Shown: in pieces, positions 35,358 through 43,498 of the stretch
Layout: each line of letters starts with the position of its first letter
How positions within the stretch are numbered: position 1 is the first letter of the stretch
Source: an uncultured Woeseia sp.
GTDB taxonomy: Bacteria; Pseudomonadota; Gammaproteobacteria; Steroidobacterales; Woeseiaceae
Reading direction: 5' to 3'
Length of the DNA stretch: 64,000 nt
Assembly (NCBI GenBank): GCA_913031125.1
Contig: CAJWFK010000007.1
Span: 34,094-98,093, forward strand
Notes under the pieces: model-generated
Seen by the model: the letters and a program-made list of their open reading frames with translations, nothing else
Database searches by the model: none
What the model was told of the DNA's origin: nothing
Position numbers and translations under genes: made by a program

Positions 35358-36940
35358 TTAAGCTCCGGAATTTTCCATTCGTTTGGAATAGGACCCTGAT
35401 CCATGATGACTTCGCGATGATGGCTCCAGGTGATCTGGATAGCCTCGGCCGTACCAATGCCAGCACCGCGAGGATCTCCGCCCGGTCCGAACCAGTGATT
35501 TTGCGGCGCGCCGGTAGTCCGGGCTCTCACACCGGAATAGGTGGTGCCATTTACGGTTGCTCCTAATACACTGTTCTGGAAGCTTATGTCCCGGCTGACA
35601 ACCGCTGCTGTCAGATGATGTGACATCCGCTCAAGTATTTGCAGTACTTTGGGCAACTCACCATCACTCCAACTAACGATAATTTGAAACGGACCGAATA
35701 GCTCTGTGGTAACTAACTCAAAATTATCGTCGTCATCCAAAGCGTCAATTGGTACCCGAATTGCTGTTGCTTCTATTGCCCCATAACAATCCGGAATAGT
35801 ATGTCCTTCAAGGACATTTCCTCCAAATAGTAATTCTGCGCCAGGTACCGCTAGAACAGCATCGATATGCCCGAGCATTTGCTCATTAGTCCAAGAAAGA
35901 ATTGGACCTAAAGTTAGGTCATCAAGACTACGGCGTTCTGCGAGGATTTTAAGTTTGGGAATTAATGTACTAGTCCAATTATCGTGACTCAGGATGATGC
36001 TTTGAGCAGAGCATTTTTGTCCAGCAGCATTATAAGCATCTTCATCGCATTGCCAGGCAACATAATCTAAGTCCTCCGGATGATAGTCAGGACCAATAAC
36101 TTTCCAATCGAAGCCAGCATCTTCAATCCGGACTGCACCGTGCATCAACTCCGTCAAATGTTCAGCAACTCCACTAGAGCCAGTGAACTGCACAAGCCGA
36201 ATCTGATCATTGTTTGATTCGATCATGCTCCCTATTACACTGCCTTTGCAGTGCACCATATCCAGATCATTTGGATCTAGCCCAGCGTGAATGAGTAGTC
36301 GAACATACTGCTCTAGCACGACTCCGACCCTGGTTTCGGGTTTAATGAGTGGGCGATTACCCATTGCCAGGGCACCCATTAGCTGCAGTGCTGGAATTTC
36401 CAGTGGAAAATTAAAGGGTGCAATGATTACTACGGGCCCATATGGCCAGCGATAACCTCTAGATTCTTGTCCAATATGATTCCCAGGATTCGAGAATCCG
36501 CGCGCAAGGAAACGTACTCCATCACCTGCAAGGTTTTCTAAGAAAATTCGAGTGACCTCTACTTCCCCTAGACACTGATTCCAGCTCTTAGGCATTACTC
36601 GTTGGGTGAGCTTTGTAAAGTAGTCACTGATTTCCGAATCAGCCAGAAGTCTCGCGGCATTCGCGCAAACTTCACCAAGGTAAACATAGCGGTCAGGATT
36701 CTTTAACGGGTTATGCAATCCTGATTTGGGGCAGGATTTCAATCCTTCTATACATTTTGTGAGGTCTTTAGTGTCGGGCGTTAGGAGAAATGTTTCGCCC
36801 GTCATAGGATCTGGCAGTTCCACAAAATTCCCATTATGTTCAGTCCACCTGCCACCCATAAGGCTTTGTAAAGTTTCTGGACTCTCAGACGTCATTCCGT
36901 TGAATGGATCTACTGAAGCAAATGTGGGCACTTTGGCCAT
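35354..36940 (-). CDS. Aldehyde dehydrogenase resembling plant-type (ALDH12) P5C dehydrogenase
   Basis: A 528-residue aldehyde dehydrogenase, first gene of a five-gene operon, with AGGAG 5 bases before its ATG. The segments SEISDYFTKLTQRV, GNHIGQESRGYRWPYGP, FNFPLEIPALQLMGAL, RIEDAGFDWKV, the catalytic-Cys region AGQKCSAQS and TTGAPQNHWFGPGGDPRGAGIGT match, from memory, plant mitochondrial delta-1-pyrroline-5-carboxylate dehydrogenase (ALDH12) much more closely than the bacterial PutA domain. It would oxidise P5C/glutamate semialdehyde to glutamate. The operon then supplies an aminotransferase, an omega-amidase and a permease. Confidence 0.88.
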   Translation of the reverse strand: MAKVPTFASVDPFNGMTSESPETLQSLMGGRWTEHNGNFVELPDPMTGETFLLTPDTKDLTKCIEGLKSCPKSGLHNPLKNPDRYVYLGEVCANAARLLADSEISDYFTKLTQRVMPKSWNQCLGEVEVTRIFLENLAGDGVRFLARGFSNPGNHIGQESRGYRWPYGPVVIIAPFNFPLEIPALQLMGALAMGNRPLIKPETRVGVVLEQYVRLLIHAGLDPNDLDMVHCKGSVIGSMIESNNDQIRLVQFTGSSGVAEHLTELMHGAVRIEDAGFDWKVIGPDYHPEDLDYVAWQCDEDAYNAAGQKCSAQSIILSHDNWTSTLIPKLKILAERRSLDDLTLGPILSWTNEQMLGHIDAVLAVPGAELLFGGNVLEGHTIPDCYGAIEATAIRVPIDALDDDDNFELVTTELFGPFQIIVSWSDGELPKVLQILERMSHHLTAAVVSRDISFQNSVLGATVNGTTYSGVRARTTGAPQNHWFGPGGDPRGAGIGTAEAIQITWSHHREVIMDQGPIPNEWKIPELK

Positions 36941-37019
36941 TTTTAACTCCTGTTTACAGTTAATAATAGGATTTTAGAATATCTTACCCGTAAGAATAGC
37001 AATGTATGGGGTTAGCGGC

Positions 37020-37025
37020 GATAAT
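37020..37025 (+). promoter_or_regulatory. Probable -10 element for the SRP RNA
   Basis: GATAAT ends 7 bases before the first base of the SRP RNA helix, the expected distance. No good -35 hexamer is visible at 16-18 bases upstream. Confidence 0.45.
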
Positions 37026-37032
37026 CTTGTAC

Positions 37033-37138
37033 GGTCCGCGTTGGCGTCCTCGCGACGGCTATCCGTGAATCCCGTCAGGCCTGGAAGGGAGCAGCGGCAG
37101 CGGTGTTGCCGGGTGCCGGGGCTTGGCTGGCGCGGGCC
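37033..37138 (+). ncRNA. ffs: Signal recognition particle 4.5S RNA
   Basis: About 106 nt. The ends GGTCCGCG and CGCGGGCC pair to close the long hairpin. The conserved Ffh-binding domain is seen as GTCAGGCC, the GGAA tetraloop and AGGGAGCAGC, with the returning strand GGTGCCGGGGCTTGGCTGG. The position just upstream of dnaX is the common gammaproteobacterial arrangement. Confidence 0.95.
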
Positions 37139-37229
37139 ACTTTAATGAAAAGCTGTGTATGCATGGTCACATTGTTACACTGTATAGACCTAAACTTGAA
37201 AAACACGAATCTAATTTACTGATTTTGGT

Positions 37230-38828
37230 ATGAGCTACCTAGTACTTGCCCGCAAGTGGCGACCGCAAAACTTTAATGAAACTGTGGGGCAGGAGCATGT
37301 TCTCAGAGCTTTAACGAATGCGCTTGAAAGCGAGCGACTGCACCATGCTTATCTTTTTGCTGGGACACGTGGGGTTGGAAAAACAACGATTGCCAGAATC
37401 TTGGCGAAGGCACTTAATTGTGAAAAAGGTATAACTTCTGACCCGTGCGGTAAATGCAGTTCGTGCAAAGAAATTACTGAGGGGCGGTTCGTTGATCTAA
37501 TTGAGGTCGATGCGGCTTCAAAAACCAAAGTCGATGATACACGCGAGTTACTTGACAACGTCCAATATGCTCCAGCTCGAGGAAGGTTTAAGGTGTACCT
37601 TATCGATGAAGTACACATGTTGTCTAAAAGTTCATTTAACGCGTTGTTAAAAACTCTTGAGGAGCCTCCAGCTCATGTCAAATTTTTGCTCGCAACAACT
37701 GATCCACAAAAATTGCCAATTACGGTTCTCTCCCGGTGCTTGCAATTCAATCTTAAACGCTTGACCCCGGCACTTATTCAAGAGCAGATATGTAAAATCT
37801 GTGAGGCGGAAGCCGTTAAAGCTGAGTCCGCAGCACTTGATATGATTGCTCATGTCGCTGACGGTAGTTTACGCGATGCATTAAGTTTATTAGATCAAGC
37901 TATTGCCTTTTGTGGTGGAGAGGTACTTGCGCAGCCGGTTGAAATGATGCTAGGAACTATCGATCGTCAATATATTGAAAGGATCCTGGATTTACTGGCG
38001 CAGGATGATGCTTCTGGGGTCATGAACCTCATTGCTGAAATTGATGAATTATTTCCCGATTATGAACAGTTGCTTGAAAATATCGCTCGAACTTTGCAGA
38101 GAATGTCCGTCTACCAGATTACTGGTGTGGCTTATCAGGACAACGGCAATGATGCTAGAGAGTTCCGCGCGCTTGCTGATAAAATTTCGGCAGAAGATAT
38201 ACAGCTTTTTTATCAAATTGCTGTCATTGGTCGACGTGACCTACATTTGGCACCTGATCCACGTAGCGGCGCAGAAATGACTTTACTGCGTATGCTTACT
38301 TTTCGGCCACCATCATTAAAAGTTTCAGGAGAATCGACGCCCGTTCCAATGAAAAATAATCCTCGTCCTGCATCTTCAACTGGTTCGACAGGCCATGAAG
38401 ATTCCGAAGCTAGTTCACCAACATCTGGTCTCTCAAATTTTAAAAGAAGTGATTGGATAGAACTTGTTCCAAAACTGGGTCTGACGGGAGTGAACAACCA
38501 GTTAGTGAGTAACTGTTCATATTTAAAACATCATAATGACACTGTGTTTCTTCGTCTCGACGGAAGAGCTGCTTCTTATCTCACTGCTAAACGTAAAGAA
38601 ATACTTGGAAAAGCGTTGAGTGATTATTTTAGTGGACCAATTAAAGTAGATATTTCAATTGGTGCGATCGAGGATGAAACTCCGGTGCAGGCGGAAATGC
38701 GTAAGGATGTTGAGGAACTCGATGCTGCACGGGAGGGGCTAGAGTCTGACCCCAATGTGCAGGCCCTTCAAGATATGTTTGATGCGGAGTTACAACCGGA
38801 TTCTGTGCAGACATTGTCGGATAAGTAG
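37230..38828 (+). CDS. dnaX: DNA polymerase III subunits tau and gamma
   Basis: Clamp-loader ATPase, 532 residues. SYLVLARKWRPQNFNETVGQEHV opens the AAA+ domain; Walker A is GTRGVGKTT, the zinc cysteines are in CEKG...CGKCSSC, Walker B is LIDEVHMLS, and sensor 1 is LLATTDPQKLPITV. Domain III and a short tau-type tail follow from about residue 365. The tail is shorter than in E. coli (643 aa). I found no A-AAA-AAG slippery site at the gamma-tau junction, so programmed frameshifting is not supported here. Confidence 0.96.
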   Translation: MSYLVLARKWRPQNFNETVGQEHVLRALTNALESERLHHAYLFAGTRGVGKTTIARILAKALNCEKGITSDPCGKCSSCKEITEGRFVDLIEVDAASKTKVDDTRELLDNVQYAPARGRFKVYLIDEVHMLSKSSFNALLKTLEEPPAHVKFLLATTDPQKLPITVLSRCLQFNLKRLTPALIQEQICKICEAEAVKAESAALDMIAHVADGSLRDALSLLDQAIAFCGGEVLAQPVEMMLGTIDRQYIERILDLLAQDDASGVMNLIAEIDELFPDYEQLLENIARTLQRMSVYQITGVAYQDNGNDAREFRALADKISAEDIQLFYQIAVIGRRDLHLAPDPRSGAEMTLLRMLTFRPPSLKVSGESTPVPMKNNPRPASSTGSTGHEDSEASSPTSGLSNFKRSDWIELVPKLGLTGVNNQLVSNCSYLKHHNDTVFLRLDGRAASYLTAKRKEILGKALSDYFSGPIKVDISIGAIEDETPVQAEMRKDVEELDAAREGLESDPNVQALQDMFDAELQPDSVQTLSDK

Positions 38829-38857
38829 ACATTACGGAATGACTTGGGAGTTATAAG

Positions 38858-39178
38858 ATGAAAGGTATTGGTCAACTAATGAAGCAAGCGCAGGAAATGC
38901 AGGCACAAATGGAAGAAGCTCAGCAAGAGATGGCCAATATGACGGTGAATGGTGAATCTGGAGCCGGCATGGTAAAAATAACAATGACTTGTAAGCATCA
39001 AGTTGTATCATTGGAAATCGATGAAACATTGATTGATGACGATAAGGAGATGCTCGAAGATCTTATTGTCGCTGCATTTAACGACTCTATTCGTCGCGTT
39101 GAAAAAACCGTTCAGGAAAAATTTTCAGGTATGGCTTCGGGTTTTAGTCTGCCTCCGAGTATTAAATTACCATTATAA
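38858..39178 (+). CDS. ybaB: Nucleoid-associated protein YbaB/EbfC
   Basis: A 106-residue DNA-binding protein. KGIGQLMKQAQEMQAQMEEAQQEM is the N-terminal helix, then the GVxxVxGESGAGMVKITM-like strand and the DDKEMLEDLIVAAFNDS helix. Preceded by GGGAG at good spacing. Lies between dnaX and recR as in most proteobacteria. Confidence 0.96.
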   Translation: MKGIGQLMKQAQEMQAQMEEAQQEMANMTVNGESGAGMVKITMTCKHQVVSLEIDETLIDDDKEMLEDLIVAAFNDSIRRVEKTVQEKFSGMASGFSLPPSIKLPL

Positions 39179-39194
39179 AATGTAGTCCGATCTA

Positions 39195-39794
39195 ATGTCA
39201 TATTCACCCTTACTAATTAGCTTGATTGATACTTTACGTTGCATGCCTGGGGTTGGCCGAAAATCTGCCCAACGAATTGCATTTCATTTATTAGAACGTG
39301 ATCGTAGTGGGGCGGCGAACTTGTCAAAGGCGCTCTCTGATGCTGTAAGGAGAATAGGCCATTGCGCTCGTTGTCGCATGTTTACCGAGGATGAAATATG
39401 TAATATTTGTTCATTAACGGGACGTGATGACTCACAATTATGTGTAGTTGAATCGCCTGCCGATGTTATGGCAGTTGAAGATGCTACAGGTTATCGAGGA
39501 CTCTACTTTGTTCTAATGGGTCATTTATCCCCACTCGATGGGATAGGGCCTGAAGAGCTTGGTATCTCCTTATTAGAAGAGCGCCTTGCCGCACATGGGT
39601 TAAAAGAATTAATAATAGCAACGAATCCAACAGTTGAAGGAGATGCTACTGCCCATTTTCTGGTTGAGTTAGCAGTAAGGCATGACGTTCAAGCAAGCAG
39701 GATTGCTCACGGGGTGCCCTTGGGAGGAGAGCTCGAGTACGTTGATGGAGGGACACTATCTCATGCCTTTTTTGGTAGAAGGCTCGTAGATTAG
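39195..39794 (+). CDS. recR: Recombination mediator RecR
   Basis: Recombination-repair protein of 199 residues, standard size. Helix-hairpin-helix [18 protein letters not shown]4 zinc finger C-AR-C...C-NI-C, Toprim domain [14 protein letters not shown], and the [15 protein letters not shown] segment followed by [18 protein letters not shown]. Acts with RecF/RecO in loading RecA at gaps. Its stop overlaps the HIT gene start by 1 base. Confidence 0.97.
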   Translation: MSYSPLLISLIDTLRCMPGVGRKSAQRIAFHLLERDRSGAANLSKALSDAVRRIGHCARCRMFTEDEICNICSLTGRDDSQLCVVESPADVMAVEDATGYRGLYFVLMGHLSPLDGIGPEELGISLLEERLAAHGLKELIIATNPTVEGDATAHFLVELAVRHDVQASRIAHGVPLGGELEYVDGGTLSHAFFGRRLVD

Positions 39795-40156
39795 TGGGGC
39801 AGAATAGCTCGAAAACAAGCTGTCTGTTTTGTAACATCATTACTGGCGATGTTGACGCTAATATAATTTTTCACAATAAGGATGTGATCGCTTTTACTGA
39901 TATTAATCCTCAAGCACCTGTCCATGCACTGATTATCCCTCAACGGCATATTGAATCAATCAATGAGCTGGAAGACACGGATAAGGAAATAGTTGGTAAA
40001 TTATTTCTCGCTGCTCGTGATATTGCTAAGCAGGAAGGGTTTTCTCAGCCCGGATATCGTGTCGCAATGAACTGTAACGCTGCCGCGGGACAGACAGTTT
40101 TTCATATTCACCTTCACCTTCTCGCGGGAAGAGAACTGGGTTGGCCACCCGGTTAA
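39794..40156 (+). CDS. HIT-family nucleotide hydrolase (HinT-like)
   Basis: A 120-residue histidine-triad protein. CLFCNIITGD near the N-terminus has the paired cysteines, NPQAPVHALIIPQRHI the first histidine, and GQTVFHIHLHLLAGRE the HxHxH triad. HinT proteins cleave purine nucleoside phosphoramidates. Starts at GTG overlapping the recR stop; converges on rsgA with only 2 bases between stops. Confidence 0.94.
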   Translation: MGQNSSKTSCLFCNIITGDVDANIIFHNKDVIAFTDINPQAPVHALIIPQRHIESINELEDTDKEIVGKLFLAARDIAKQEGFSQPGYRVAMNCNAAAGQTVFHIHLHLLAGRELGWPPG

Positions 40157-40158
40157 AT

Positions 40159-41055
40159 TTAGTTGCTGATAGCGTTTCTGGTGAGCACTACTAATCTTTT
40201 ATAACTTTGATAGCGGCGAGAGCTTATTGTTCCTTCATTTACTCCATTTTTGACAGAACAATCCGGTTCCCGAAGATGCCGACAATTAGCAAACCGACAA
40301 TGTTCGCCCATTATGCTAATTTCACGGAAGCCAGAAATGGCTTGCTCTACAGATTGAATGGCAGGGGTATAATCGCGTACGCCTGGTGAATCTATAATTG
40401 CGCCACCGTTTGGCAGGAAAAGAAGTGCTGAATTTACAGTGGTATGGCGCCCCTCGCCGGTATTACCGGAGAGGGGCGCTGTAGTCCTGGCTTGCTGCTC
40501 GACAAGAGCATTGATAACGGTTGATTTACCGACACCTGATTGACCGACGATAATACCATTTAAGCCGGCCAGTGCAGAAGTTAAGGTGTCCAGATTGTGC
40601 CGTGTTCTTGCGCTGCATTTGATTACTGGGTAGCCACAGTTACGGTATTCAGCAAGTTCCTCTGAAACCGAGGTTTGACGATCGAGTTTGTTGTAAGCCA
40701 CGATGGCTGAACAACCTATATTTTCAGCTGCCGCAAGATAACGATCAACGATAAACCAGTCAGGCTTAGGTTCCGGTGCAGCCATAACGATAAGACAGTC
40801 TAAATTTGCTGCTAATATTTCCTTATGTCCACGAGAGTTGGGACGTGAAAGTTGATTTTTCCGCGGTCTAATAGATGATATTAGCCAGTCTGATTCATTA
40901 ATGATTGGATCTGCAATGACATAATCCCCGCAAACTGGACGCAACTTTTTACCTTTAAGGCGGGCGGGGACTTCTAAACCATCTGGCGTCCTAAGTGTCA
41001 CCCTCGTGCCGAATGTGGCAGTAACTAAGGTTTCATGTGAGGCATGTCTTTTCAT
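40159..41055 (-). CDS. rsgA: Ribosome small-subunit biogenesis GTPase RsgA
   Basis: Circularly permuted GTPase of 298 residues, on the short side for the family. N-terminal OB fold ([19 protein letters not shown]), G4 AYNKLD, then G1 [15 protein letters not shown]2/G3 region [25 protein letters not shown], and the C-terminal zinc knuckle [17 protein letters not shown]. Checks late 30S assembly. Its start lies close to and divergent from orn. Confidence 0.95.
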   Translation of the reverse strand: MKRHASHETLVTATFGTRVTLRTPDGLEVPARLKGKKLRPVCGDYVIADPIINESDWLISSIRPRKNQLSRPNSRGHKEILAANLDCLIVMAAPEPKPDWFIVDRYLAAAENIGCSAIVAYNKLDRQTSVSEELAEYRNCGYPVIKCSARTRHNLDTLTSALAGLNGIIVGQSGVGKSTVINALVEQQARTTAPLSGNTGEGRHTTVNSALLFLPNGGAIIDSPGVRDYTPAIQSVEQAISGFREISIMGEHCRFANCRHLREPDCSVKNGVNEGTISSRRYQSYKRLVVLTRNAISN

Positions 41056-41155
41056 AAACTTAAGTATCCCACAGGATATGTTATGTCGACTCGTTTCTGC
41101 ACTTGGACTTCATGACCTTGTTACAATTAGAGATCAAAATAATAGTGCATGTGAG

Positions 41156-41737
41156 ATGCTGATGCGTGAAGACTTAAATAAAAATGGGAAAGGTACCAAT
41201 TTAATCTGGATCGATTTAGAAATGACTGGCCTTGACACGACGTCTGATCACATTATTGAGATCGCGACGATAATTACTGACCAAAAGTTAAATATAGTAG
41301 CGCTTGGTCCAGAGGTCATCATCAGTCAATCGATTGAAATTATGGATCAAATGGATGAATGGAACACTCGTCACCATGGAGAATCTGGCCTTACTGCGCG
41401 TGTGTTGGAGAGTGAGGTGTCGGTTAGGGATGCTGAACTGCTTACACTTCAATTTTTACATTCACATACAGAGCCGGGTATGTCCCCGATGTGTGGAAAC
41501 TCGATTTGCCAAGATCGTCGGTTTCTCGCAAGACTTATGCCCGACCTGGAAGCATATTTTCATTATCGAAACCTCGACGTTAGTACCTTAAAAATTTTAG
41601 CTCAACGTTGGGCACCAAATGTTGCTGCAGGATTTGCTAAGGACCCATCTCACCGTGCTCTGGATGATATAAAAGATTCGATCGAGGAACTCAGATTTTA
41701 CCGGCGACACCTGATCAATGTAGATGGGGCAGAGTGA
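41156..41737 (+). CDS. orn: Oligoribonuclease
   Basis: DEDDh 3'-5' exonuclease that degrades 2- to 5-nt RNAs, including pGpG. The core [48 protein letters not shown] and [14 protein letters not shown] match E. coli Orn almost word for word. The frame is open upstream to 41006 across the rsgA start, but family length (about 181 aa) and the core position favour ATG at 41156 or 41162; 193 aa from the first. Confidence 0.94.
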   Translation: MLMREDLNKNGKGTNLIWIDLEMTGLDTTSDHIIEIATIITDQKLNIVALGPEVIISQSIEIMDQMDEWNTRHHGESGLTARVLESEVSVRDAELLTLQFLHSHTEPGMSPMCGNSICQDRRFLARLMPDLEAYFHYRNLDVSTLKILAQRWAPNVAAGFAKDPSHRALDDIKDSIEELRFYRRHLINVDGAE

Positions 41738-41741
41738 TCAG

Positions 41742-42341
41742 ATGAAACCTGATGCGCCTGCTACCAGGCGAAATCGTGATGCTATTCTCACTGTACTCAA
41801 AACAGAGTTTGTAGATGCAACTTCTGTTTTGGAAATAGGATCAGGCACTGGGCAACATGCGGTCTATTTTGGTGGAGCTATGCCTAATTTGGAGTGGCAA
41901 ACGAGTGATCGATCGGAAAATCATGAGGGTATAAGTTTGTGGCTAGCGGATAAAAAATTGTCGAACGTCAAACCTCCCCTGACCCTAGATGTTACAACCA
42001 CGAATAGGGTGAGTGCGTCATATGATGCTATTTTCTCAGCAAACACTGCTCATATTATGAGTTTTAGCGCGGTAAAGAAGATGTTTCGGTTGATTGGCGA
42101 AACGCTCCAAGCCCATGGCGTTTTTTGTCTTTATGGTCCTTTTAATGTGGGTGGGAAATTTACGAGCAAGAGTAATGAAGAATTTAACCAGATGTTAAAG
42201 CGCCAAAATCCAGAAATGGGTATTCGTGATTTAGAGACATTAAACGAACTTGCTTTAGAAAACGGACTTATAGTTGGAAATCGATATGCGATGCCAGCAA
42301 ATAATATGATTGTGATCTGGCGACAGGGGGCACGAGGCTAA
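41742..42341 (+). CDS. DUF938 family SAM-dependent methyltransferase-like protein
   Basis: About 199 residues from ATG at 41742, 4 bases after the orn stop; a longer start at 41724 would overlap orn. KPDAPATRRNRDAIL, VLEIGSGTGQHAVYF (SAM motif), WQTSDRSENHEGI and the FSANTAHIMSF segment are DUF938 signatures. Function unknown; probably a small-molecule methyltransferase. One base overlaps the next gene. Confidence 0.88.
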   Translation: MKPDAPATRRNRDAILTVLKTEFVDATSVLEIGSGTGQHAVYFGGAMPNLEWQTSDRSENHEGISLWLADKKLSNVKPPLTLDVTTTNRVSASYDAIFSANTAHIMSFSAVKKMFRLIGETLQAHGVFCLYGPFNVGGKFTSKSNEEFNQMLKRQNPEMGIRDLETLNELALENGLIVGNRYAMPANNMIVIWRQGARG

Positions 42342-42739
42342 TGGTTGTGCACAGGGGTAGTTGTCACTGCGGTAAGGTAAAGTTTGAAGTAGACGCGCCG
42401 ACTAATCTGGAAATTAGCGAGTGTAATTGCAGCATCTGCTATATGGTTGGTTTTCAGCACATTCATGTTCCGAAATCGAGATTTCGCTTGTTAGAAGGTA
42501 AAGATGTGCTCGCTGTGTATAAGTTTAATACTAAAGTGGCCAGACATTATTTTTGCCCGTACTGCGGCGTTAAATCGTTCTATGTTCCAAGGTCACATCC
42601 CGACGGAATCAGTGTGAATGCGCGTTGTCTTAATCAAGAAACGGTATCTTCTATACAAGTTATACCTTTTGATGGCAAGAATTGGGAAACAAATGTTCAC
42701 GAATTACGCATGCGGACACTTTATGATGAAAGTGACTGA
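42341..42739 (+). CDS. GFA-family (glutathione-dependent formaldehyde-activating / CENP-V) protein
   Basis: A 132-residue zinc protein. GSCHCGKVKFEV, CNCSICYM and YFCPYCGVKSFYVPRSHPDGISVN carry seven cysteines expected for two zinc sites. The family includes enzymes that assist addition of glutathione to formaldehyde or other electrophiles, though many members have no proven reaction. Translationally coupled to the DUF938 gene by a 1-base overlap. Confidence 0.9.
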   Translation: MVVHRGSCHCGKVKFEVDAPTNLEISECNCSICYMVGFQHIHVPKSRFRLLEGKDVLAVYKFNTKVARHYFCPYCGVKSFYVPRSHPDGISVNARCLNQETVSSIQVIPFDGKNWETNVHELRMRTLYDESD

Positions 42740-42813
42740 GGTGTGGCTTATCTAGTCTGGTGCATATGACTAGCATGACATATAGTCTTGTTATAGTTAT
42801 TTGAAATAATGTT

Positions 42814-43491
42814 ATGACCAGAAAGTTTGCTTGGCTCTGTGTAGCACTACTTCTTAATGGTGCTCTCAACTATTCTTCTTTGCGCGCAGCACCTGCATGG
42901 GTTAGTGATGTTTTCGAGATTACGTTGCGTACTGGTCCTAGCTCTGACAATGTGATTTTGATGGTGGTGCCGAGCGGTACAGAGCTTACGGTGCTTGAGG
43001 AAGACGGAGTTTACACTCTGGTTCAAACACTTGGTGGCACAGAAGGATGGGTGCTCACGCGTTATTTGATGGATGAGCCTTCGGCACGTGAGAAATTAGA
43101 GGGTATGGTCCAAAAGTTAACTAATAGCCAAGCATATGGCGAGAGCATGGCCGCAGAACTAGATGAGATTCGTGCTGAGTATGGCGATATGACACGAGCT
43201 TTTAATAACCTCCAGCAAGACAAAATTACCCTTGAATCTGAGCTTAAACGTATAACTGACAAAGCTGAAAATGTAATTGCCATTGATAGTCAGAACGTTG
43301 ATTTACAGCAGAAGTTAACTACAGCAGAAATTCAAATAAATTTGCTTGAAGATGAAAAGGACAGGCTTCTTAATCAGTCTGATCGAAAATGGTTCTTTAT
43401 TGGTGCACTGGTATTATTGGGCGGCATATTTTTGGGTTTAGTTTTACCCTATATGAAATTTCAGCGACGCACTCGCTATGATCAGTTTTGA
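42814..43491 (+). CDS. SH3-domain / coiled-coil envelope protein (TIGR04211 type)
   Basis: A 225-residue envelope protein: signal peptide 1-26, bacterial SH3 domain about 30-86 (VFEITLRTGPSSDNVILMVVPSGTEL, GTEGWVLTRYL), a Glu/Gln/Leu-rich coiled coil about 90-188, and a C-terminal membrane helix about 194-214 with a basic tail (KFQRRTRYDQF). This matches YgiM-like proteins of gammaproteobacteria, thought to sit at the inner membrane facing the periplasm. Converges on ppsA with 7 bases between. Confidence 0.9.
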   Translation: MTRKFAWLCVALLLNGALNYSSLRAAPAWVSDVFEITLRTGPSSDNVILMVVPSGTELTVLEEDGVYTLVQTLGGTEGWVLTRYLMDEPSAREKLEGMVQKLTNSQAYGESMAAELDEIRAEYGDMTRAFNNLQQDKITLESELKRITDKAENVIAIDSQNVDLQQKLTTAEIQINLLEDEKDRLLNQSDRKWFFIGALVLLGGIFLGLVLPYMKFQRRTRYDQF

Positions 43492-43498
43492 GCTTTTT

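Noticed and set aside
37230..38828. Programmed -1 frameshift in dnaX producing gamma
   Set aside because: No A-AAA-AAG slippery heptamer with a following stem was found near the expected junction.
41006..41155. N-terminal extension of oligoribonuclease
   Set aside because: Those codons overlap the rsgA start on the other strand and would make Orn about 50 residues longer than its family.
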